Assembly: GCF_030825785.1 (NCBI RefSeq)
Contig: NZ_JAPJPG010000015.1
Coordinates: 1-31,393 of the forward strand
DNA: 31,393 bases
Source: Anaerococcus sp.
GTDB taxonomy: Bacteria; Bacillota; Clostridia; Tissierellales; Peptoniphilaceae
Reading direction: 5' to 3'
In this document: in pieces, positions 1-7,528 of the stretch
Layout of the letters: each line of letters begins with the position of its first letter
Numbering within the stretch: position 1 is the stretch's first letter
Program-made: the position numbers and the translations under genes
The notes under the pieces: generated by a model
Database searches by the model: none
What the model saw: only the letters and a program-made list of their open reading frames with translations
What the model was told of the DNA's origin: nothing

Positions 1-30
1 ACTTAATTTATTTTGAAAGTTTCACTCATA

Positions 31-111
31 AAAAAGACTGCTATAAAAACAAATCACATGTCTAGGTAAATATAAGGATTTTCCTATAAGATGACTAATT
101 TTTATAGCAGT
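31..111 (-). terminator. Long inverted repeat, probable terminator of the ppk operon
   Basis: A perfect 13-bp inverted repeat (ACTGCTATAAAAA at 37-49, its complement at 99-111) lies just past the ppk stop. The 49-nt loop holds a smaller hairpin around TATAAGGA/TCCTATA (about 70-88). Read on the minus strand, the stem is followed by six T, as expected of a Rho-independent terminator, though the loop is unusually long. It could also extrude as a cruciform. Confidence 0.55.
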
Positions 112-141
112 TTGGCTTTCGAACTATTTTTAAATTTTAAT

Positions 142-2328
142 TTAAGAAAATAATTTCCCTAAGAAGTAACCCAGCTTCCAGCTTAAAGGTTTATCACTTT
201 TTCTACTGCTCCTAGAAGCTCTTTTATCTTTTTTTGTATTGTCTTTGCTTGTAGGAATTTGACTAATACTTTTCTCTTGGCTTCTTTTTATTGCAATTTC
301 AATTAACTTATCTTGGGCGATAATATTTTCTTTGTTTTCTACTTTGTAGTAATTCCCATCAGAAGATAATTCTCTAATTTTGACATCGTCCGCAAACATT
401 ATATCAAGAAATTCTAGGATTCTTTTTCTTATAGTGGCGTCATATATAGGAACTGCTACTTCCATTCTATTTCTGATGTTTCTTGTCATGAAATCAGCTG
501 ATGAGATAAATAGTTTAATCTTTCCTCCCTTACCAAATTGATAGATTCTGTGATGTTCTAAGAATCTTCCCACAACTTGATAGATTCTGATATTTTCGGT
601 CTTTCCTTTGATTCCTGGAAGGATGCAGGTAATTCCCCTAACCATCATATCAATTTTTACACCCTTGTTGCTCGCTTCAGATAACTTATCTATAAGTTTC
701 CTATCAGAGATTGAATTCATCTTTAGCCTAATGTAGCCTTCTCCTTTTTCTTCTTGGATTCTTATTTGCTCATCTATTAGCTTATCCAATCCTTCTTGCA
801 TAGATTTAGGGCTTACCATCAAATGCTTATAGTCTCCCTCAAGATTTCCTATAAGGATATTGTCAAAGATTTCTTTGGCATCTTTTCCTATTTCAATATC
901 TTTAGTCATAAAGGAAAAATCTGTATAGAGCTTGGCAGTCTTTTCGTTGTAGTTTCCTGTGGCAACTTGAGTGATGTAGCTAATCTTGTTATTAGAATCG
1001 ACTTTTGTGATAAGACATACTTTAGAGTGGGTCTTGTAGTTTTCAAATCCATAGACTACATTACATCCTGCCTTCTCAAGTCTTGATGACCAAAGGATGT
1101 TATTATCTTCATCGAATCTTGCCCTAAGCTCCATCAAAACTATGACATCCTTCCCATTCTCACTTGCCTTAATCAAGGCTTTGGCAATCTCGCTCTCCTT
1201 TGCTATCCTGTACAAGGTGATTTTGATAGATATTACCTCTGGATCTGCACTTGCTTCATTGAGGAGCCTTATTATAGGGTCCATCGATTCGTATGGATAG
1301 GAAAGGAGCTTATCGCCCTCTTCTATTTGACTTATAACAGATTTCTTCTCATCTATAAAGTAGGAGTTTTGAGGGATAAATTCACTATAGCTATGATTTT
1401 CCCTAAACTCTTTTGGCATATCACTTATTAGGTCGAAGATAAAATCTGACTGGATAAGAGATTTCGTCACAAAGATTGATTCTTTACTTAAATTAAACTG
1501 TTTGGTCAAAAACTTGATAGAAGCGTCATCTAAGTCTCTGTCGACTTCTACCCTTACAGGTTGAAGTCTCTTCCTTTTCCTAAGCTTACCCATCATATAG
1601 TCCCTAAAGTCCTGCTCGACCTCGTAGTCGTCGTCGTTGAAGTTGATATCTGCATTCCTAGTTAGGGAAAGGGCGTAGGATTTTTCTATCTTATACTTGT
1701 AGAAAAGTTCTCCTGCAAAGGTCTCTATAATATCTTCAAGCAAGACAAAGTGATTGTCGGCTAACTTTAAATATCTAGGAAGTCTATCTGGAAGGTAGAT
1801 AATACCTATCTTATCCTTTCTTTTCTTTTCTGAAGCTACTAAGTCAAAGATTATAACAATAGATAGATTGGCAAGTCTAGGAAAAGGATGGGTCCTATCT
1901 ATCAATTGAAAATTTAGTATAGGCTCAATCTTGCTATCGAAATAATTCTTACAAGATATAAGGTCTTTGTCATTAAGGTCGGATAATTTAGATATCCTTA
2001 CTCCCTCCTCTTTAAGATCTTCTAGGATATTGAAATATACCTTATCTTTTTTGGCATAGGATTTGGGTAAAATCTCTAGGACCTTGTCGATTTGCTCCTT
2101 AGGGCTTAGGCCAGATTTGGAATCTATAGCTTGTTTTGATAGGCCCGATAGGTCGGTAAGAGAACCAATTCTTACCATAAAGAACTCTTCTAAATTGGTA
2201 TCAAATATAGATAAAAACTTAAGCCTCTCAAGTAGGGGTACAGACTTATCTGCTGCCTCCTCTAAGACCCTGTCGTTAAATTTAAGCCATGATAGCTCCC
2301 TGTTTTGTGTAAAAGATACGTCTTTCAT
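142..2328 (-). CDS. ppk: Polyphosphate kinase 1
   Basis: Makes inorganic polyphosphate reversibly from ATP in the cytoplasm. The 728-residue product has the PPK1 N-terminal domain (starts NRELSWLKFNDRVL at residues 9-22), the head domain, and two phospholipase D-like C-terminal domains. Visible catalytic residues are His434 in YKTHSKV, the expected phospho-accepting His, and His592/His593 in FLEHHRIYQF. It is about 40 residues longer than E. coli PPK (688). The extra length is a Lys/Ser-rich linker (about residues 690-713) and a hydrophobic end, SWKLGYFLGKLFS. The start follows AAAGGAAATAAT and lies 2 nt after the ppx stop, so it is the last gene of ispE-murI-ppx-ppk and probably translationally coupled. 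Family assignment is secure; the role of the tail is unknown. Confidence 0.97.
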   Translation of the reverse strand: MKDVSFTQNRELSWLKFNDRVLEEAADKSVPLLERLKFLSIFDTNLEEFFMVRIGSLTDLSGLSKQAIDSKSGLSPKEQIDKVLEILPKSYAKKDKVYFNILEDLKEEGVRISKLSDLNDKDLISCKNYFDSKIEPILNFQLIDRTHPFPRLANLSIVIIFDLVASEKKRKDKIGIIYLPDRLPRYLKLADNHFVLLEDIIETFAGELFYKYKIEKSYALSLTRNADINFNDDDYEVEQDFRDYMMGKLRKRKRLQPVRVEVDRDLDDASIKFLTKQFNLSKESIFVTKSLIQSDFIFDLISDMPKEFRENHSYSEFIPQNSYFIDEKKSVISQIEEGDKLLSYPYESMDPIIRLLNEASADPEVISIKITLYRIAKESEIAKALIKASENGKDVIVLMELRARFDEDNNILWSSRLEKAGCNVVYGFENYKTHSKVCLITKVDSNNKISYITQVATGNYNEKTAKLYTDFSFMTKDIEIGKDAKEIFDNILIGNLEGDYKHLMVSPKSMQEGLDKLIDEQIRIQEEKGEGYIRLKMNSISDRKLIDKLSEASNKGVKIDMMVRGITCILPGIKGKTENIRIYQVVGRFLEHHRIYQFGKGGKIKLFISSADFMTRNIRNRMEVAVPIYDATIRKRILEFLDIMFADDVKIRELSSDGNYYKVENKENIIAQDKLIEIAIKRSQEKSISQIPTSKDNTKKDKRASRSSRKSDKPLSWKLGYFLGKLFS

Positions 2329-2329
2329 A

Positions 2330-3235
2330 TTATTTCCTTTCTAATAACTTACTGTATACGTACCCTTCCCTAACGCCTGTTTGGCTGATATTTATTTCAT
2401 TTACATAAAAATATTTTGCTAATCTATTTAAAATAATCATGCCAGGAATCAAAGTATGAACTCTGTCTGGTTTAACCTCAAGAATCCTATCAAGAACTTC
2501 TCTATCATCCATTTCCAAAATCTCTTTGACCATTTTGTTAAACTTTTTGGCATCCATAGTCGCATTGTAGCCTGAATGGTCGTAATACTCATTATAAAAC
2601 TTAAGAGATGCCCTAGCAGAACCACCAACGGCAGCTAGATTACTTTGTTTTTCTCTATACATCTTGTTTTCTGCCAAAAGAAGCTTTACAGCATTATCAA
2701 TTGCCTTTTTCTCCTTCTTGTTAGTAAACAATCCCGTTACATAGTCGTTGAAGGCTGCTAGGGATCCTATAGATAGGGAGGTCGATTTAATTACCTTTCC
2801 TTGATCTATTATCACAACCTCAGATGAACCTCCGCCGATATCTGTCAAAATACCCTCACTGACATCTACCGACTTACTAGCTCCTATAAAGGAAAGTCTC
2901 GCCTCATCTTCTCCCGAAAGAATCTCTATTTCAAGTCCTAGCTCATCCTTAACCCTCTTAAGGATCTCAGACCTGTTTGCAACATCTCTAATTGTTGCTG
3001 TGGCGAAAGGATGTACACTATCTATGTCATCAAAGTTTGAAATTATAGAATTAAATCTTCTCAAGGTAGATATAAGTCTATCGATACCCTTATCTGTAAG
3101 ACTTCCCTTCTTGACATAATTCCTAAGAGAGGCTTGCTCTTTCTCGCTAAAAAGATGCACTGCCTTATCTTTAACTTGCTTGTAGACTGACAACCTAACT
3201 GTGTTACTTCCAATATCCATTATTGCATAAATCAT
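2330..3235 (-). CDS. ppx: Ppx/GppA-family phosphatase (exopolyphosphatase)
   Basis: Probable exopolyphosphatase, removing terminal phosphate from polyphosphate; some relatives hydrolyse pppGpp instead. The 301-residue product has the ASKHA fold: phosphate-1 loop MDIGSNTVRLSVY (6-18), the SGEDEA segment (108-113) with the catalytic acid, and phosphate-2 loop DIGGGSSE (132-139). It is the short form, lacking the C-terminal HD-like domain of E. coli PPX (513 residues). The ATG overlaps the murI stop (ATGA, 3232-3235) and ppk begins 2 nt after its own stop, so polyphosphate synthesis and breakdown enzymes come from one mRNA. Substrate choice between polyphosphate and pppGpp cannot be read from sequence; the ppk neighbour favours polyphosphate. 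Confidence 0.92.
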   Translation of the reverse strand: MIYAIMDIGSNTVRLSVYKQVKDKAVHLFSEKEQASLRNYVKKGSLTDKGIDRLISTLRRFNSIISNFDDIDSVHPFATATIRDVANRSEILKRVKDELGLEIEILSGEDEARLSFIGASKSVDVSEGILTDIGGGSSEVVIIDQGKVIKSTSLSIGSLAAFNDYVTGLFTNKKEKKAIDNAVKLLLAENKMYREKQSNLAAVGGSARASLKFYNEYYDHSGYNATMDAKKFNKMVKEILEMDDREVLDRILEVKPDRVHTLIPGMIILNRLAKYFYVNEINISQTGVREGYVYSKLLERK

Positions 3236-3984
3236 AAGCCCTCCTTCAAATAATTTAGTTTATAGGGAAAATCTATAAGTTTCGGTATCAAATTCTCTGT
3301 GGCAAGAGTCTTCTTGGACATAAATATATTAATATCCAAATTATCGCTCGCACTTTCTAAACTCTCGCTTAAAAAGATTGCAGGATCTATTATATTTGCC
3401 TTATAATCTAGCCTTTTCTCGATTTTATCCCTTATTATAGGATAATGAGTGCAGGCTAGGAGGATATTTTCTATTTTCTTCTCCTTAGCAATCTTTATAT
3501 AGGAGTCTATATATTCATTTAACTTTTCATCATCTTTTTTGTCATCTTCTATCAAATCCACAAGCTTACTAGCAGCAACTTCATAAACAGTAGTATTACG
3601 ATTTTTTTCTAGATTCTTCTTATAAAAATGACTATTTACGGTTGTCTCAGTTCCTAAAACCAGGAATTTGCCTTGGTATTTCTCACAAGCCCTAAGGGCA
3701 AGATCTGTGATAGGAATAAATTTCTTGTCGTATTTTTCCCTAAGAAAATCTGTCACAGTAACAGAAAGAGTATTGCAAGCTATTACATAATAGTCTATAG
3801 CAAATTTCTCTAGAAAATCTACAATATCGGCAGAAAATTTCCTAAGCTCTTCTTCGCTCCTTCCCCCATAAGGAACTCTAAGGCTATCTCCAAAATAAAA
3901 ATACTGGCTCTTGTTAGTTTTGGCAAGCTCCCTTAAGACAGTAAGCCCCCCTAGACCTGAATCAAAAACTCCAATCCTAGTCAT
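3232..3984 (-). CDS. murI: Glutamate racemase
   Basis: Interconverts L- and D-glutamate, supplying D-Glu for peptidoglycan. The 250-residue protein is close to family length. It shows the N-terminal FDSGLGGLTVL motif (7-17, with Asp8 and Ser9), the first catalytic cysteine Cys70 in ACNTLSV, and the second, Cys178, in LLACTHYP. The gene overlaps ispE by 8 nt at its start and ppx by 4 nt at its end, so the three are co-translated. Nothing looks damaged. Pairing murI with a polyphosphate phosphatase is unremarkable functionally and probably reflects a compact housekeeping operon. Confidence 0.96.
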   Translation of the reverse strand: MTRIGVFDSGLGGLTVLRELAKTNKSQYFYFGDSLRVPYGGRSEEELRKFSADIVDFLEKFAIDYYVIACNTLSVTVTDFLREKYDKKFIPITDLALRACEKYQGKFLVLGTETTVNSHFYKKNLEKNRNTTVYEVAASKLVDLIEDDKKDDEKLNEYIDSYIKIAKEKKIENILLACTHYPIIRDKIEKRLDYKANIIDPAIFLSESLESASDNLDINIFMSKKTLATENLIPKLIDFPYKLNYLKEGL

Positions 3985-4813
3985 CTACTAACTCAACTTT
4001 CTCTACGAACTTATACTTGCCATTAAGCTTATCATAGGCAAATTCCAGGCTCTTATCATCAGTGAAAACCCCAAAGACACTCGCCCCAGATCCACTGACC
4101 AAGGCCTTTTCTGCCCCGCTATCTTCAAGTCTTGAACAAATCTCCTTGATATGAGGGAAACTTTCAAATATTACATCCTCCATCACATTTCTAAAGCCAG
4201 AGATTGCAGATTTTTCTCCCTTGCGGAGCTTATCTATAATTTCTGAAGTATTGATTACTCCATAATCATTAAGCCTCTTGTAGACAAAGGCAGAGGAGAT
4301 CTCTGTCCCATCGTTTATAAGTAAAAGCTTCATCTTAAGCTTGTTGGTAAAAGGTGAGAGTATTTCTCCGATCCCTTGGGCTCTGGCATTTGATTCTAGG
4401 AAGAAGAAAGGAATATCTGCTCCTAGCTTTTTGCCAAGAGCCATCTTCTCATCAAGAGATAGGCCTAAATCCCAAAGCTTATCAAACCCCTTGATCATTT
4501 CAGCGCAATCAGTAGAGCCTCCAGCAAGACCTGCTGCAAGGGGAATGTTTTTGATCAAAGTCACATCGACTCCATTCTCATCCACCCTATCTTTAAGTAA
4601 ACTCCAAGCCTTGTAAATTAAATTATCCTCAAGGGCGCAGATATCAGGGAGATTTGTCTCGTAATTAAATTTATTCTCTTTATTTTTCTTTATAATCAAT
4701 TTATCAAACAGATTAATCCTAACCATAATACTATCGATTTCGTGATAACCATCATCCCTCTTATATAAACTATCGAGGGTAAGATTAACCTTAGCATAAC
4801 ATTTTCTTTCCAT
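3977..4813 (-). CDS. ispE: 4-diphosphocytidyl-2-C-methyl-D-erythritol kinase
   Basis: ATP-dependent GHMP-family kinase of the MEP isoprenoid pathway, phosphorylating CDP-methylerythritol. The 278-residue product has the substrate-binding start KVNLTLD (8-14, with the conserved Lys8), the ATP-binding glycine motif PLAAGLAGGSTDCA (91-104), and GADIPFF (131-137) containing the catalytic Asp133. The C-terminal GSGASVFG is the third GHMP motif. The start is preceded by GAGGTAATT. It is the first gene of ispE-murI-ppx-ppk. A TATAAT hexamer lies 15 nt upstream (4829-4834) without a clear -35, and a second promoter with a structured leader lies farther upstream (about 4898-4983). Confidence 0.96.
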   Translation of the reverse strand: MERKCYAKVNLTLDSLYKRDDGYHEIDSIMVRINLFDKLIIKKNKENKFNYETNLPDICALEDNLIYKAWSLLKDRVDENGVDVTLIKNIPLAAGLAGGSTDCAEMIKGFDKLWDLGLSLDEKMALGKKLGADIPFFFLESNARAQGIGEILSPFTNKLKMKLLLINDGTEISSAFVYKRLNDYGVINTSEIIDKLRKGEKSAISGFRNVMEDVIFESFPHIKEICSRLEDSGAEKALVSGSGASVFGVFTDDKSLEFAYDKLNGKYKFVEKVELVDD

Positions 4814-4828
4814 AATTACCTCTAATTT

Positions 4829-4834
4829 ATTATA
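4829..4834 (-). promoter_or_regulatory. Possible -10 element close to ispE
   Basis: On the minus strand this is a perfect TATAAT, but no TTGACA-like hexamer lies 16-18 nt upstream and there is no TGn extension. A transcript from it would have almost no 5' leader. The promoter at 4955-4983 is the alternative. Confidence 0.3.
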
Positions 4835-4897
4835 TCATAAGTAGGGGACTTTCGTATTGGGAAATTGTAAAGATTAGCTTATAGTTATATCTATCCA

Positions 4898-4939
4898 ATA
4901 AAAAACTCCTAATCAAAGGAATTACCAATGAAGGAGTTT
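4898..4939 (-). terminator. Attenuator-like terminator upstream of ispE
   Basis: Read on the minus strand, AATTCCT (4917-4923) pairs with AGGAGTT (4904-4910) across a 6-nt loop and is followed by six T (4900-4905), a standard intrinsic terminator. A second upstream copy, AAACTCC (4933-4939), can pair with the same 3' arm. The terminator lies between a promoter (4955-4983) and ispE, so it could attenuate the operon. It may instead simply end an upstream transcript. Confidence 0.5.
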
Positions 4940-4954
4940 CTAGAAAAGACATTT

Positions 4955-4983
4955 ATTTTGAAATATAAAATAACTTTTGTCAA
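4955..4983 (-). promoter_or_regulatory. Promoter upstream of the ispE operon leader
   Basis: Minus-strand TTGACA (4978-4983), 17-nt spacer, CAAAAT (4955-4960, four of six consensus bases). A transcript would start near 4950 and run into the terminator at 4898-4923 before reaching ispE. Confidence 0.4.
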
Positions 4984-4998
4984 CATTTTACCCACATG

Positions 4999-5027
4999 AA
5001 AAACTCAGGACTGACCTCCTGCTTTTT
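4999..5027. terminator. Bidirectional terminator
   Basis: CAGGA (5006-5010), a 6-nt loop and TCCTG (5017-5021) form a short stem. A5 on the left (4999-5003) and T5 on the right (5023-5027) give a U tract on either strand. On the minus strand it would end the candidate small RNA. Confidence 0.55.
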
Positions 5028-5111
5028 GTATGCCCATTTGGGAACTATTGATATTCACTAATATCACAAAGTTTGAGAGCTTTGTAGCTTTATTAAGAGG
5101 TCGCTTCTCTT
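5002..5111 (-). ncRNA. Candidate small RNA (unrecognised)
   Basis: This stretch has no convincing ORF but has every part of a small RNA gene on the minus strand: promoter at 5118-5145, predicted start A5111, and a terminator at 4999-5027. Predicted hairpins in order are AAGAG/CTCTT at the 5' end, GATATT-AGTG-AATATC, CCC-AAAT-GGG, and the CAGGA/TCCTG terminator, about 110 nt in all. I do not recognise it as SRP RNA, 6S or 5S. An alternative is the decayed end of an insertion sequence. Function is unknown. Confidence 0.4.
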
Positions 5112-5117
5112 AAGATT

Positions 5118-5145
5118 ATTGTATTTTAATAATCCTTAAAATCAA
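5118..5145 (-). promoter_or_regulatory. Promoter of the candidate small RNA
   Basis: Minus-strand TTGATT (5140-5145), 16-nt spacer, TACAAT (5118-5123). The start would fall at about A5111, exactly where the first predicted hairpin begins. Confidence 0.45.
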
Positions 5146-5158
5146 AGATTAAAGGGTA

Positions 5159-5187
5159 AACAAAAAGCACCTCGCTTATAAGGTGCT
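5159..5187 (-). terminator. Terminator of tRNA-Leu
   Basis: Minus-strand AGCACCT (5181-5187) and AGGTGCT (5166-5172) form a perfect 7-bp stem with an 8-nt loop, followed by TTTTTG. It begins 5 nt after the tRNA CCA end, so the tRNA is a single-gene transcript. Confidence 0.85.
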
Positions 5188-5191
5188 AATT

Positions 5192-5282
5192 TGGTGCGGG
5201 ATAGAAGACTTGAACTTCCACGACCTTAAAACCGGTCACAAGATCCTTAGTCTTGCGCGTCTGCCAATTCCGCCAATCCCGC
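5192..5282 (-). tRNA. tRNA-Leu, anticodon AAG
   Basis: Class II tRNA with CCA encoded (5192-5194). The acceptor stem GCGGGAT/ATCCCGC is perfect. The anticodon stem CAAGA/TCTTG encloses the loop CTAAGGA, giving anticodon AAG (Leu, CUU). A long variable arm (GACC/GGTC) and a T arm with TTCAAGT follow, all typical of tRNA-Leu. It has its own promoter (5300-5328) and terminator (5159-5187). An unmodified A34 is rare in bacterial tRNAs other than Arg-ACG; in some Firmicutes A34 of tRNA-Leu is thought to be deaminated to inosine. Confidence 0.95.
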
Positions 5283-5299
5283 TCGTATATTACCTTTAT

Positions 5300-5328
5300 A
5301 TAATACACTTATTTTTTTCTTTTGTCAA
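5300..5328 (-). promoter_or_regulatory. Promoter of tRNA-Leu
   Basis: Minus-strand TTGACA (5323-5328), 17-nt spacer, TATTAT (5300-5305). It lies just past the stop codon of the ABC ATPase gene, so the tRNA is expressed independently of the arginine operon. Confidence 0.85.
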
Positions 5329-5334
5329 GTTTTT

Positions 5335-6060
5335 TTATAAAACCATGGACAAAAATTGTTTGCTACGTTCTTCTTTTGGATTTTGGAAGAAGTCTTCTGG
5401 ATTTTCTGATGTCTCTACTATCTCTCCCTTGTCCATAAAGATTACTTTATTTGATACTTCTCTAGCAAATCCCATCTCGTGAGTTACTACAACCATGGTC
5501 ATCCCATCATGGGCGAGCTCTTTCATAAGTTCTAGGACTTCTCCAACCATTTCTGGATCGAGAGCGCTGGTAGGTTCATCAAAGAGCATGAGCTTTGGCT
5601 TCATCATTAGAGCTCTTGCTATAGCTACCCTTTGTTTTTGTCCACCCGATAGGCTTACTGGGTAGATATCTTTTTTGCTAGCAAGGCCTATTCTTTCTAA
5701 AAGCTCTATGGCCTCATCTTCTGCTTCTTTCTTGTTCATTTTCCCCCTCATTACTGGAGCGAGGGTTAGGTTATCTATGATAGACATATTGGAAAATAGG
5801 TTGAAGTTTTGAAATACCATTCCTATCTCTTCCCTAAGTTTATTTATATCGACATTATTATCGTTGATTTTTTTCTCTTCGAAGTAAATTTCTCCCGAAT
5901 CTGGTTTTTCTAAGAGATTGAGGCAACGAAGGAAGGTTGATTTTCCAGAACCAGATGGGCCTATTATTGATATTACGTCCTTTTTGTCGACATCTAAGTC
6001 AATACCGTTTAGGACCTTCAAGTCATCGAATGATTTTTCTACATTTTTTACTTTAAGCAT
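5335..6060 (-). CDS. Polar amino acid ABC transporter, ATP-binding protein
   Basis: ATPase of a PAAT-family amino acid importer (GlnQ/ArtP type), 241 residues, the usual length. Visible motifs: Walker A GPSGSGKST (34-42), the Q-loop in GMVFQNFNLF, the signature LSGGQKQRVAIARAL, Walker B LMLFDEPTSALDP, and the switch His in VVVTHEMGFA. It overlaps the upstream substrate-binding/permease gene by 8 nt, so the pair is translationally coupled and forms a complete importer. It is the last gene of an operon headed by an arginine T-box, argG and argH. From this context I infer a substrate such as arginine, citrulline or ornithine; the ATPase itself does not reveal it. Confidence 0.95.
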   Translation of the reverse strand: MLKVKNVEKSFDDLKVLNGIDLDVDKKDVISIIGPSGSGKSTFLRCLNLLEKPDSGEIYFEEKKINDNNVDINKLREEIGMVFQNFNLFSNMSIIDNLTLAPVMRGKMNKKEAEDEAIELLERIGLASKKDIYPVSLSGGQKQRVAIARALMMKPKLMLFDEPTSALDPEMVGEVLELMKELAHDGMTMVVVTHEMGFAREVSNKVIFMDKGEIVETSENPEDFFQNPKEERSKQFLSMVL

Positions 6061-7525
6061 ATAGGAATCCTTTCTCTAGTTCTTTGAATATTTTCTCCAT
6101 AACTAGGACTATGACAAGATAGATTATAGCTGCAGAGAAGTAGGCTGTTGCTGCATCGAAGGTTTGACTTATTACGATTGATGCTCCCCTAGTTAAGTCT
6201 GCAAGCCCTATAAAGCCTGCTATTGATGTTTCTTTAAAGAGGGTTATAACTTCGTTACCTAAGGCTGGCAAGGAGTTTTTGACAGCTTGTGGCATTACTA
6301 CCTTTTTCATCATTTGTAGGTTGGATAGGCCTAGACTTCTTGCTGCTTCCTTTTCTCCCTTACTAACTGAGTTGATTCCGCCCCTAAATAGCTCCGCCAT
6401 GTAGGCTGAAGAGTTTAAGGCAAAGGAAATTATAGCTACTAGAACTAGGTTATCTAGGTTTACTAAAATTACATTAAACATTATCAAAAGTTGGATTGTT
6501 GAAGGTGTTCCACGGATTATAGATACAAATAAGGCAAATATTTTGTCAATTATTGTAAGTAGGAATTTTGGAAATCCTGATAGTTCATCTCCAATATCTA
6601 TCTTTGCAGATCTAACGAGGGCTATAATAAGTCCTAAGACAAAGGAAAGGATTAGGGCGCATACTGTTACTTTCGCTGTTATTTTTAGTCCGTCTAATAG
6701 ATATTTATAAGATCCATTATCGATAATTGTAGATTTGAATCTGCCAATAAGCCCCTTACTTTCTTCAACTTCGGAAGAACCTTGGTATTTGGCCATTATC
6801 TTGTCAATCTCTCCATTATCCTTAAGTTTTGTGATCGCTTCGTTCATTTTTTCTAGAAGGACAGGATTATCTTTATTAACTGCTATGGCATATTCTTCTT
6901 CAAGATATGGCGTATCTACTATTTCTAGATCCTTGTTAGCATTTACAAAGTTTTCTGCACTTTGATTATCCAAGATCACAGCGTCTATTTTCTTACTTTG
7001 GAGGGAGAGGATAGCATCTGGGACTTTGTTAAAGGAAGATACATTTTCTTCTCCGAAGTCATCTTTTGCTATGGTGTCCCCGATAGATCCCAATTGGGTT
7101 CCTAGTTTTTTCCCTTCCAAATCTTCGATTTCTTCTATATCGGAGTCTTTTCTCTTTACTATAATTTGGCTAGTCTTGGCAAAGGGTTCGGTAAAGTTTA
7201 CTGATTTCTTTCTTTCTTCAGTTACTGTAAATCCTGCTGCTCCTCCGTCAACCTTGCCTGATTGGATACTTGCTATGATATTATTAAAGTCCATGTCGTG
7301 AAGTTTGACCTCAAGGCCTAACTCATCGGCTATTGCATTAACTATATCAGGGTCGATCCCTACAATTTCGTCTCCTTCATAGTATTCATAAGGAGGGAAG
7401 TCTGCGCTTGTACCTAAGTCTATCACTCCATCATCTACTATTTTTTCTTCTGCAAATGCTTTTGTTGGTATAAGTACTAAAAATGCCAAAAGCATAGCCA
7501 GTATTCCATATTTTTTGTTTTTCAT
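6053..7525 (-). CDS. Fused substrate-binding protein and permease of an amino acid ABC transporter
   Basis: A single 490-residue chain combining two normally separate importer parts. Residues 1-25 are a signal peptide. About 30-250 form a periplasmic-binding-type domain (SBP family 3), containing GTSADFPPYEY and ending DKIMAKYQ. About 270-490 form a multi-spanning permease with the EAA loop, EAARSLGLSNLQMMKKVVMPQ, that contacts the ATPase. Such fusions are known in Firmicutes and tether the receptor to the pore. It begins 3 nt after the argH stop and overlaps the ATPase gene by 8 nt. The arginine T-box at the operon head suggests arginine or a related amino acid. Specificity is inferred from context; the domain calls are firm. 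Confidence 0.94.
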   Translation of the reverse strand: MKNKKYGILAMLLAFLVLIPTKAFAEEKIVDDGVIDLGTSADFPPYEYYEGDEIVGIDPDIVNAIADELGLEVKLHDMDFNNIIASIQSGKVDGGAAGFTVTEERKKSVNFTEPFAKTSQIIVKRKDSDIEEIEDLEGKKLGTQLGSIGDTIAKDDFGEENVSSFNKVPDAILSLQSKKIDAVILDNQSAENFVNANKDLEIVDTPYLEEEYAIAVNKDNPVLLEKMNEAITKLKDNGEIDKIMAKYQGSSEVEESKGLIGRFKSTIIDNGSYKYLLDGLKITAKVTVCALILSFVLGLIIALVRSAKIDIGDELSGFPKFLLTIIDKIFALFVSIIRGTPSTIQLLIMFNVILVNLDNLVLVAIISFALNSSAYMAELFRGGINSVSKGEKEAARSLGLSNLQMMKKVVMPQAVKNSLPALGNEVITLFKETSIAGFIGLADLTRGASIVISQTFDAATAYFSAAIIYLVIVLVMEKIFKELEKGFLYA

Positions 7526-7528
7526 AAC

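Noticed and set aside
4981..5060. End of an ISL3-type insertion sequence
   Set aside because: The sequence CCCACATGAAAA is suggestive, but no transposase remnant, paired inverted repeat or target duplication could be found.
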